DNA from: Clostridia bacterium
GTDB lineage: Bacteria; Bacillota; Clostridia; Christensenellales; Aristaeellaceae
Assembly (NCBI GenBank): GCA_017547805.1
Contig: JAFYOR010000027.1
Location: 1 to 64,000, forward strand
Length of the DNA: 64,000 nucleotides
Reading direction: 5' to 3'
The number at the start of each line of letters is the position of its first letter. Position 1 is the first letter of the stretch. Under the pieces are notes generated by a model. The model had not been told where the DNA came from. It saw only the letters and a list, made by a program, of their open reading frames with translations, and did no database searches. Shown here one piece after another: positions 57,707 through 64,000 of this stretch. The translations under genes were made by a program, and so were the position numbers.

Positions 57707-58411
57707 TTGGAAAATATGAGAAAAACGAGAAAGCTCCCCGAGCAGATCGCCGATAAGCTCAGAGAGATGATTATTCAGGAAGAAATGCAGACCGGCAGCA
57801 AGCTTCCGGCGGAAGCGGAGCTGATGAACCGCTTTGGCGTCAGCCGCTCGACGGTGCGCGAAGCGGTCAAGATTCTGCAGACCGAGCATATCGTCGATAT
57901 CCGTCAGGGTCAGGGAACGTTCCTGTGTGCCATGCCCGGTCTGGCAAATGATCCGCTTGGCCTTCGTTTTGCCGACCAGCAGGTGCTCGTTGCCCAGCTT
58001 TTGCAGACCCGCCTGCTCATTGAACCGGCTGTCGCCGCGCTTGCCGCGCAGCACAGGCAGGAAAAACATCTTTCCGATATGAAGCAGCTCATCGATAAGA
58101 TGGACAACGCTTATCTGCACGGCGAGGATTATACGCCCTACGATGCGCAGTTCCATTCCGTGATCGCCGAGTGCACCGGCAACGACGTCATCCGCCGCCT
58201 GCTGCCGACCATTCACGAGTCTATTCAGGCCGGTTATCATCACACCCGCCGCGTGGAGGGCAGCTATCAGCGCGCCAGCCAGTGCCATCTGGAAATGTAC
58301 CGCGCCATCGGCGAAGGGGACAGCGAGCGCGCACGTCAGGCGGCGCAGCGCCACATGATCCAGACGATGAACGACTCCGGCGTGGAAGTGCCCAGCGTGC
58401 TTATTAAGTAA
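57707..58411 (+). CDS. GntR-family (FadR/FCD) transcriptional regulator
   Basis: This is a 234-residue regulator. The winged helix-turn-helix (about 4-72) contains IQEEMQTGSKLPAEAELMNR and FGVSRSTVREAVKILQ. The C-terminal FCD domain (about 90-220) shows LIEPAVAALAA, YDAQFHSVIAECTGN with its metal-site Asp and His, and HLEMYRAIGEGD. FCD regulators answer to hexuronates, lactate, glycolate or similar acids; the target is unknown. TTG 57707 is eight bases after GGAGG; ATG 57716 is an alternative. It is not next to a catabolic operon. Confidence 0.88.
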   Translation: MENMRKTRKLPEQIADKLREMIIQEEMQTGSKLPAEAELMNRFGVSRSTVREAVKILQTEHIVDIRQGQGTFLCAMPGLANDPLGLRFADQQVLVAQLLQTRLLIEPAVAALAAQHRQEKHLSDMKQLIDKMDNAYLHGEDYTPYDAQFHSVIAECTGNDVIRRLLPTIHESIQAGYHHTRRVEGSYQRASQCHLEMYRAIGEGDSERARQAAQRHMIQTMNDSGVEVPSVLIK

Positions 58412-58417
58412 CAAATA

Positions 58418-58725
58418 TGTAGGGGAGGGGCTCTGCTCCTCCTGTCATCCTGTCAAAAATACATTTTTGACAGGATGGTGGACGGGGGAACCTTTCCCCC
58501 GCCACAACCACCCCTTTACAGTTTTCAGCCGCGCCCTTTGGGCACAACCGAAAACTGCAAGGAAACGATTTTTCTTCCGGAAAATGGGATTTTCCTCACG
58601 AAAAATCGCTGCGGCCGCGCCGTACACGCCGCCGCGACCGATTTCATTTGCTTAATGATGCAGATATTTCAAAATGATCAGGGAGGGGCTGTGCTCCTCC
58701 TGTTTTTTCCCGCGGAGGTTGTTTC
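58418..58725. repeat. Intergenic block of hairpins with duplicated family C units
   Basis: TGTAGGGGAGGGGCTCTGCTCCTCCTGT (58419-58446) returns as AGGGAGGGGCTGTGCTCCTCCTGT (58680-58703). In between are a perfect 15-base palindrome arm pair (CATCCTGTCAAAAAT, 58446-58477), GGGGGAA/TTTCCCCC (58483-58501) and CAGTTTTC/GAAAACTG. The first unit and palindrome may terminate the GntR gene. I see no gene in the block. Confidence 0.7.
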
Positions 58726-59397
58726 ATGAAGATCATCGCCCGTATTCACAGCGATTTTACGGAGAAATTCGGAATTCCGCGTCAGAGCGGGCTTGTGCCG
58801 CAGACGCGCGCAAAGATCGTCTTTGAGAAGGAATACCGAAATCCCGACGCGCTGCGCGGCATCGAAGGATTTTCCCATCTGTGGCTGATCTGGTCGTTTT
58901 CAAAGGCGCAGCGGGATACATGGTCGCCCACCGTACGCCCTCCGCGCCTTGGCGGCAATGCGCGCATGGGCGTATTCGCTACGCGCTCTCCCTTCCGCCC
59001 CAATGCAATCGGTCTTTCCTGCGTGACGCTTGAAGAGGTTCAGCTGCATACGGAGGAAGGGCCTGTGCTCATCGTCGGCGGCGCGGATCTGCTTGACGGC
59101 ACGCCCATCTTCGATATCAAGCCCTATCTGCCCTATGTCGACGCGCATCCCGACGCGCGCGGCGGATTTGGCGGCGAGAAGGCGGAATACGCGCTGAAGG
59201 TCGAATTTCTTGATGCACTGATGGAGTGCGTGCCGCAGGACAAGCGTGAGGCGCTCGTCGGCGTGCTTGCCGGCGATCCGCGTCCGAGCTATCAGGACGA
59301 TCCGCAGCGCGTGTATGGCGTGGCTTTTGCTGGAATGAACGTGAAGTTCACGGTTAAAGATGGGACGCTGACGGTCTGCGCGGTTGAAAAAGCATGA
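58726..59397 (+). CDS. trmO: tRNA (t6A37) N6-methyltransferase TrmO
   Basis: This is a 223-residue TsaA/TrmO-type methyltransferase, which adds a methyl group to t6A37 of tRNA-Thr. HLWLIWSF, RPPRLGGNARMGVFATRSPF and RPNAIGLSCVTLEEV are family signatures near residues 50-100, and LDGTPIFDIKPYLPYVDAHP lies near 125. The C-terminal DPRPSYQ and VYGVAFAGMNVKF complete it. GGAGG stands seven bases upstream. It is monocistronic. Confidence 0.93.
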   Translation: MKIIARIHSDFTEKFGIPRQSGLVPQTRAKIVFEKEYRNPDALRGIEGFSHLWLIWSFSKAQRDTWSPTVRPPRLGGNARMGVFATRSPFRPNAIGLSCVTLEEVQLHTEEGPVLIVGGADLLDGTPIFDIKPYLPYVDAHPDARGGFGGEKAEYALKVEFLDALMECVPQDKREALVGVLAGDPRPSYQDDPQRVYGVAFAGMNVKFTVKDGTLTVCAVEKA

Positions 59398-59420
59398 ATT
59401 GTGTAACAGAGATAGTTTTT

Positions 59421-59827
59421 CTGTTTACGAAACAGGTTACGCGCTCCGCTGAGACCAGAGGGAGCAAAGGGTTTCGTGTATTATTGCAATAATGTTCTTT
59501 TGATTGGTGAACAAACTATAGAATATGCACCAATAAGGATATACCTGTTTACGCAACAGGTTACGCGCTCCGCTGGGGCCTAGGGGATCAGGGGGATTTT
59601 CGATTCTCCCCCTTAGATCCCCTAGGAACCCCATACCCCCCTGCAAACGACCAGGGACCTGCGGGCCCTGGACCCGGGGATGAAAGCGCTGCAATGAAAA
59701 TCCAACTTTTGATCCTGGATGCGAAGCTTTGGGTTTGTTGGTTAGGCGGCTGCAGGTAGGCTGGTGGAAGGAGCCTGCGGGCGCAAAAGTTTCGTGTATT
59801 CTCGCAGTAACGTTCTTTTGATTAGTG
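59421..59827. repeat. Intergenic duplicated segments between trmO and the 175-residue gene
   Basis: CTGTTTACGAAACAGGTTACGCGCTCCGCTG (59421-59451) returns at 59545-59575. GTTTCGTGTATTATTGCAATAATG (59471-59509) returns at 59789-59827. A G/C-rich part with GGGGGATTTTCGATTCTCCCCC lies in between (about 59590-59612). No gene is seen in 59398-59893. Confidence 0.75.
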
Positions 59828-59840
59828 CATATTCTATACA

Positions 59841-59873
59841 CAAGAGCCGAAGGCGTGCTGCCTTCGGCTCTTG
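59841..59873 (-). terminator. Hairpin downstream of the 175-residue gene
   Basis: The perfect 14-base stem CAAGAGCCGAAGGC / GCCTTCGGCTCTTG has a five-base loop. No strong T-run follows, so termination efficiency is uncertain. Confidence 0.6.
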
Positions 59874-59893
59874 TGTTACAGATTGTTTTTACA

Positions 59894-60421
59894 TCATTCT
59901 CTGATCAGCTCGGAGGCGACGACCGCCACCTGCGCGTCCTGCTCGGTCTTGCCCGGATTGCAGCGCAGCCAGAAGGCGATGCGCGCCTCGCGGCTGACGC
60001 CGCGCTTGAAGCTGTCCTTCAGGCTTTCAAGCAGCGCATGCTGATATGCTTCCTTCTTCATGAGCACAGGAGAAAGCGTGTAGCGCTCATAGCCGTAGTC
60101 CACGTCCAGATTGTTCGTCTTAATGAGTTCTTCGATGAACGCATCCGCATTTTCAGCCTGCATGCCGGCGGCGATCAGATTCTTCTTCTGCTCTTCAATG
60201 AGCCACGGGGCGATGCAGTCGTTTCCGAGGTTAATACCGCTCAGCTTGGCTCGCGCGGTATTTTTTGCCGCCCTGAGCTGCTCAGTCTGGCGCTTGAGCA
60301 TCTCGGTTTCGCGCTGAAGCTGCGCATTTTTTGCCGCCATGCGAGCATTGACGATGTCAAGGATCGTGGGCAGGGCTCTGTAAAGGACGTAGAGAACGGC
60401 AAGGAGGATAAGAATTTTCAT
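59894..60421 (-). CDS. Membrane-anchored hypothetical protein, 175 residues
   Basis: I do not recognise this protein. Residues 1-20 form a membrane helix (MKILILLAVLYVLYRALPTI), followed by a charged coiled coil (AQLQRETEMLKRQTEQLRAA) and an alpha-helical domain (KKNLIAAGMQAENADAFIEE, later RCNPGKTEQDAQVAVVASEL). It stands alone; an AT-rich gap and the GIY-YIG gene lie upstream. Confidence 0.7.
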   Translation of the reverse strand: MKILILLAVLYVLYRALPTILDIVNARMAAKNAQLQRETEMLKRQTEQLRAAKNTARAKLSGINLGNDCIAPWLIEEQKKNLIAAGMQAENADAFIEELIKTNNLDVDYGYERYTLSPVLMKKEAYQHALLESLKDSFKRGVSREARIAFWLRCNPGKTEQDAQVAVVASELIRE

Positions 60422-60508
60422 ACTAGATACCGCCTTTCAAAAAGGAAAATGGCAATAAATTATTATATAATAATTTATTTCTGAAAAAAGAAGAAAGAGT
60501 GTATTTAT

Positions 60509-61165
60509 TTAGCGCTGAGGAGGATCAAGTCTGTTCCGGATGTCAGATAGTCTTTCGCCTTTATATGTGAACCATAATGGGCCTTGTACGGCGTGAGAAA
60601 AACCTTTAATCTCCTGTGCAAGCGCGGAAAGAGAGGTAGTTTCTCCGTTGTATTCTATATGTCGATCATCAATCACGGTGGCAACAATTTCAGGGGTTTC
60701 AATAAATGCGATCTGACTGCCGAATGGAATGCCGCAGGTACTAAAACGGAATGGACCACGTCTTACTGTATCTCGGACTTCTTCAGCGATTTGTTCATCA
60801 AGAATCTCATGTCCTTCTGGTTCCATACGCTTTAAGCGGTGAAGAGTACCACTGATTTTTGCAATACATTCAAGCAGTTTGTATGCATCCTCAGCGGACA
60901 TGGCATAGAATTCTTTTATACGTTCTTTCCCATCAAATGTTTCGATGGTACGTAAATCGGGATTTAGTGTATCAATCAGTTTATGAAGTTCTTTATCAGT
61001 CAGTTTACTTTCTACTTCATAAATAGCGTAGACTCTGAATGCAAAAGGAATTGCTTCGCTTCGATTTAATTGCTTAAGTCGCTGTTCAATATCTGTAGCG
61101 TATCCAATCTTGATGTATTCCTTAAAAGATGGATTTGTAAGAATATAGATGACGCCTTTCGTCAT
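60509..61165 (-). CDS. GIY-YIG-type (T5orf172/MUG113) domain protein with C-terminal RAMA-like domain
   Basis: This is a 218-residue protein. The N-terminal GVIYILTNPSFKEYIKIGYA and DIEQRLKQLN match the GIY-YIG-related T5orf172 group. The C-terminal GIPFGSQIAFIETPEIVATV, HIEYNGETTSLSALAQEI and GPLWFTYKGERLSDIR resemble the DUF4357/RAMA domain found with DNA methylation-dependent enzymes. The catalytic Arg may be the R of DIEQRL; the late acidic residue is uncertain. The gene is clearly more AT-rich than its neighbours, a sign of transfer. No methylase or restriction gene adjoins it. Confidence 0.75.
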   Translation of the reverse strand: MTKGVIYILTNPSFKEYIKIGYATDIEQRLKQLNRSEAIPFAFRVYAIYEVESKLTDKELHKLIDTLNPDLRTIETFDGKERIKEFYAMSAEDAYKLLECIAKISGTLHRLKRMEPEGHEILDEQIAEEVRDTVRRGPFRFSTCGIPFGSQIAFIETPEIVATVIDDRHIEYNGETTSLSALAQEIKGFSHAVQGPLWFTYKGERLSDIRNRLDPPQR

Positions 61166-61239
61166 TTAATCACCCTGTCTCTTGTTAATATATCTTTTGT
61201 ATCAGAATAAAATAACGGTGTAAACAGATATATACAAAA

Positions 61240-61270
61240 CGATCCCGGAGACCTTCCGTCTCCGGGATCG
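61240..61270 (-). terminator. Terminator of the metNIQ operon
   Basis: The perfect 12-base stem CGATCCCGGAGA / TCTCCGGGATCG is followed on the minus strand by TTTTGTATAT. A family B repeat separates it from the metQ stop. Confidence 0.85.
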
Positions 61271-61309
61271 ATGATTTAAGAAAGCGTTTCATTGAGCTGC
61301 AAAAGCTCA

Positions 61310-61382
61310 GCTGCGGAGGGCCCTCCGCCCGAACGCAGCGTGTTAAGCGCCGCGAAGCGAAGCGGGTGTGGGCACAGCCCAC
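61310..61382. repeat. Family B stop-codon-adjacent repeat at the metQ 3' end
   Basis: GCGGAGGGCCCTCCGCCCGAACGCAGC leads through GCGAAGCGAAGCG to GTGGGCACAGCCCAC (61368-61382), whose last base touches the metQ stop codon. Confidence 0.9.
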
Positions 61383-62189
61383 TTACTGCCAGGCCGGGAT
61401 GTAGACGCCGGCGTAAACGGTGTCAAACAGCGCGCGGACTTCGTCGGAGTGGTAAACCTCGGCGATGCGGGCGAAGACAGCCTCGTCGGCGCGGTCAGCG
61501 CGGGCGGCGATGACGTTGATGATGCCGTGCATGTCGGGGTTGTTCGGGTCATACTGCTCCATGTAGAGCGCCTGATCGTTGGTCAGACCCGCGTCCTTGG
61601 CATGGGTGCCGTTGAGGAAGGCGATGTGCACGGACGGGTCGCTCATCATGGAGGCGGTCAGCGCGGCTTCCATCTCAAAGAACTGCAGGTTCTTCGGGTT
61701 TTCAACGATGTCCGCGACGGTCGCCAGCTCGGTGATGTCCTCGGCGAGCTTGATCAGGCCGGCGGCTTCCAGCATGCGCAGGGCGCGCGCCTCGTTGACG
61801 ACGTCGTTCATGATCGCGATGCCGTCGCCTTCCTTGACCTCGTCAAGGGAGGCGTACTTTTCAGAGTAGATGCACAGCGGCGCGATCAGCGTGTCGCAGA
61901 CGGCGACCAGCTCGGTGCCGTTTTCCTTGGACCAGTTGTTCATGAAGTTGTAGTGCTGGAACGCGTTGAGGTCGACTTCGCCGTCGGCCAGCGCGATGTT
62001 GGGCATGATGTAGTCAGAGAACTTGACCAGCTCGATGTCGATGCCTTCCTTGGCGAGGGTCGGGATGATGACCTGCTCCCACTGCTCGTTGTTTTCACCG
62101 ACGACGCCGACCTTCACGGTCTGGGCAAAGGCAGCGGAGAAGCACAGGCACAGCGCCAGCGCGAGCACGAGGGAAAGAAGCTTCTTCAT
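61383..62189 (-). CDS. metQ: Methionine ABC transporter substrate-binding protein
   Basis: This is a 268-residue periplasmic-type NLPA family protein. After the signal MKKLLSLVLALALCLCFSAAFA, TVKVGVVGENNEQWEQVI begins the mature domain, and LADGEVDLNAFQHYNFMNNW near 75 is the family core. No clear lipobox is present (the cysteines are in the hydrophobic part, and cleavage at AFA-QT looks like signal peptidase I), which is odd for a Gram-positive MetQ. ATG 62189 follows GGAGG. It ends the metNIQ operon. Confidence 0.9.
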   Translation of the reverse strand: MKKLLSLVLALALCLCFSAAFAQTVKVGVVGENNEQWEQVIIPTLAKEGIDIELVKFSDYIMPNIALADGEVDLNAFQHYNFMNNWSKENGTELVAVCDTLIAPLCIYSEKYASLDEVKEGDGIAIMNDVVNEARALRMLEAAGLIKLAEDITELATVADIVENPKNLQFFEMEAALTASMMSDPSVHIAFLNGTHAKDAGLTNDQALYMEQYDPNNPDMHGIINVIAARADRADEAVFARIAEVYHSDEVRALFDTVYAGVYIPAWQ

Positions 62190-62251
62190 AATGGGTTCCT
62201 CCTGAAAATGTGTTTTATTATTGCCGCGCACGCTGCGCGGTGAGTGACGGA

Positions 62252-62929
62252 TCAGTGTTTTTTTGTGGAAAGGACGTTGCCCAGAGACTGGATAATCGTC
62301 ACCAGAATCAGCAGCACGATGCAGGTGACGATGGTCACATCGGTCATCTTGCGCTGGAAGCCGTAGCGGATGGCGTAGTCGCCAAGACCGCCGCCGCCGA
62401 CGCAGCCCGCCATCGCGGAAAGGGTGATGAGGTTGACGACGGTGATCGTCGCGCCGCGGATCATGCCGCCAAGGCCCTCGCGCAGGTACACGCGGAAGAC
62501 GATCTCCCACGGGGAAGAGCCCATGGCCTGCGCTGCCTCGATGACGCCCTTGTCCACCTCGCAAAGCGCGCTGTGGATCTGACGGGAGAAGAAGGGAACC
62601 GTCGCCACGACCAGCGGGAAGATCGCGCCCTTGGTGCCGATGGCCGTGCCCATGACCATGCGGGTCAGCGGCAGGAGCAAGGCGATGAGGATGACGAAGG
62701 GAATCGCGCGGAAGACGTTGATCACCTTGTCAAGGATGGCGTTGATCCACTTGTTTTCCATGATGCCGCCCGGGGCGGTCACCACCAGCACCACGCCGAA
62801 GAAGATGCCGAACAGCGCGCTGACTGCCGCCGCTGTGCCGACCATTTCCAGCGTGTCAAAGAACGCCTTGACGAACTCGGGATAGGTTTTGACGAAGTTG
62901 GGCGCGATGGGCTTAAGCATTTCAAACAC
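62252..62929 (-). CDS. metI: Methionine ABC transporter permease
   Basis: This is a 225-residue permease with five membrane segments. The EAA loop reads EAAQAMGSSPWEIVFRVYLR near residue 130. AVVSALFGIFFGVVLVVTA-type segments open it and GGGLGDYAIRYGFQRK lies near the end, both MetI hallmarks. Its start overlaps the metN stop by eight bases, so it is translationally coupled. It forms the channel of the importer. Confidence 0.95.
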   Translation of the reverse strand: MFEMLKPIAPNFVKTYPEFVKAFFDTLEMVGTAAAVSALFGIFFGVVLVVTAPGGIMENKWINAILDKVINVFRAIPFVILIALLLPLTRMVMGTAIGTKGAIFPLVVATVPFFSRQIHSALCEVDKGVIEAAQAMGSSPWEIVFRVYLREGLGGMIRGATITVVNLITLSAMAGCVGGGGLGDYAIRYGFQRKMTDVTIVTCIVLLILVTIIQSLGNVLSTKKH

Positions 62930-63962
62930 GGCAGATCACCTCCACCCGGCTGGCTGTCTTTTCAAACGCGGCCAGCGCTTCCTTTACCGGGCCGTCCTTG
63001 CCGCGGAAGACGACGATCATCGTGCCAAACGGCGTGCCCAGCAGCATCTCGACATTGCCGAAGATGATGGAAATGTCCACGCCGTATTCGCGCGAAATGC
63101 GGGAAACGGACGCCTGCGAGGTCTTGTCGCCGGAACAGTCGTAGCGGACCACCACGTCGCCGGGAAGCAGGCCCAGCGCCTTGGGATCATTGGCGAGCAT
63201 GTCCTCCATGCCCTGAATGTGCGTGGTCGTGCGGATAAAGCGACGGGTGATGGGCTGCTTCGGGTCGGAGAACACGTCGTAAATGCTGCCCTCCTCCACG
63301 ACATAGCCGTTTTCCATGACCGCCACGCGGGTGCAGACCTGCTTGACGACGGCCATCTCGTGCGTGATGAGCACGATGGTGAGGCCGAGCTTGGCGTTGA
63401 GTTCGCGCAGGAGCTTTAAGATATCCTCGGTCGTCTGCGGATCCAGCGCGCTGGTCGCCTCGTCGCAAAGGAGTACCTTCGGGTCGTTCGCCAGCGCACG
63501 GGCGATCGCCACGCGCTGCTTCTGTCCGCCGGAAAGCTGGGAGGGATACGCCTTTTCCTTGTCGGAAAGGCCGACGATCTCAAGCAGCTCCATGACCTTG
63601 CTGCGCTTTTCTTCCCGGGTCATCTTCGCGCCGAGAAGCGGATAGGCGACGTTTTCAAACACCGTGCGCGAGTTCATGAGGTTGAAGTGCTGGAAGATCA
63701 TGCCGATCTTCTTTCGCGCGGCGCGAAGCTCCTTTTCAGAGAGCTTCGTCAGATCCTGGCCGTCGATATTCACGGAGCCGCTGGTGGGACGCTCAAGGAG
63801 ATTGATACAGCGAACAAGCGTCGATTTGCCTGCGCCGGAAAAGCCGATGATGCCGAAAATCTCGCCGTCGGCGATGGTCAGGGAAACGTCCCTGACGGCA
63901 TGTACGCTCTTATCCTTTGCGCCGGTCTCAAACGTCTTGCAGACCTGACGTAATTCAATCAT
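62922..63962 (-). CDS. metN: Methionine ABC transporter ATP-binding protein
   Basis: This is a 346-residue ATPase. Walker A is GFSGAGKST at residues 40-48, the signature LSGGQKQR at 143-150, and Walker B VLLCDEATSALD at about 165-176. The C-terminal NIL domain (about 265-346, with VSRISREYGVDISIIFGNVE) senses methionine and inhibits transport in MetN. It is the first gene of metNIQ. The promoter and any SAM riboswitch would lie beyond the right edge; only 38 bases remain. Confidence 0.97.
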   Translation of the reverse strand: MIELRQVCKTFETGAKDKSVHAVRDVSLTIADGEIFGIIGFSGAGKSTLVRCINLLERPTSGSVNIDGQDLTKLSEKELRAARKKIGMIFQHFNLMNSRTVFENVAYPLLGAKMTREEKRSKVMELLEIVGLSDKEKAYPSQLSGGQKQRVAIARALANDPKVLLCDEATSALDPQTTEDILKLLRELNAKLGLTIVLITHEMAVVKQVCTRVAVMENGYVVEEGSIYDVFSDPKQPITRRFIRTTTHIQGMEDMLANDPKALGLLPGDVVVRYDCSGDKTSQASVSRISREYGVDISIIFGNVEMLLGTPFGTMIVVFRGKDGPVKEALAAFEKTASRVEVICRV

Positions 63963-64000
63963 GTGTTTTTCCTTCCTGTATTCAAAAAACAGAGGTTTGA

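Noticed and set aside
60480..61200. The AT-rich GIY-YIG gene as a group I intron or intein endonuclease.
   Set aside because: It has a free-standing RBS and frame, no flanking intron structure and no interrupted host gene.

Overview
The window looks like chromosome from a moderately high-GC, spore-forming member of the Clostridia, probably a gut Christensenellales-like lineage (the lineage is inference from gene content and signal-peptide style). Evidence for a Firmicute is a GerA-type germination receptor, a BofC-like protein, strong AGGAGG ribosome binding sites, sigma-A promoters, a flavin thioredoxin reductase without an NADPH motif, MetNIQ and SdaAA/SdaAB. No rRNA, tRNA, CRISPR array, prophage or intact insertion sequence was found. 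About 53 genes are called.

Layout. 1-4.6 kb: a partial germinant receptor (GerAA apparently fused to GerAB) and glycogen phosphorylase. 5-11 kb: one 1993-residue secreted protein built from about 20 Cys/His modules. 11.2-14 kb: a HAD / RadC / DUF218 / RsmG operon. 14.5-21.8 kb: a SWIM-SNF2 helicase, a TetR regulator, a secreted zinc-ribbon protein and a secreted FMN/FAD reductase. 22-29.2 kb: a split ThrE exporter, a DUF4091 protein, a BofC-like protein, DppA, DeoD and a DEDDh exonuclease. 29.3-37.8 kb: an XRE regulator, an acyltransferase, and a five-gene operon running Cof-HAD / RluA / GT2 / two GT-C enzymes. 38.3-47.3 kb: RsmF, a flavin thioredoxin reductase, GH65 maltose phosphorylase, a YhcH protein, an SGNH-like protein and serine dehydratase. 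47.4-54.3 kb: two five-gene minus-strand operons (GT-C / small protein / HD / UPF0126, and YkuS / DUF5711 / CvpA / mini zinc ribbon / membrane protein). 54.3-57.2 kb: dnaN-recF bracketed by two clusters of DnaA boxes, without dnaA. 57.7-64 kb: a GntR regulator, TrmO, an AT-rich GIY-YIG/RAMA-like gene and the metNIQ methionine importer.

Genes that work together: glycogen phosphorylase and maltose phosphorylase both release glucose phosphates from alpha-glucans without spending ATP. The GT2 and GT-C enzymes are consistent with lipid-linked sugar synthesis and transfer to a surface polymer. SdaAA/SdaAB with ThrE handle serine and threonine. DppA, MetNIQ and DeoD salvage peptides, methionine and nucleosides.

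The most distinctive feature outside the genes is a set of small interspersed repeats. Family A is a MITE-like element of three hairpins, often an inverted pair around a conserved core. Family B is an element whose GTGGGCTGTGCCCAC-type palindrome lies directly against the stop codons of unrelated genes. Family C is a TGTAGGGGCGG-type hairpin. The stop-codon-adjacent family, the modular Cys/His protein with its 18-bp minisatellite, and the origin-like arrangement without dnaA are the observations I would check first.
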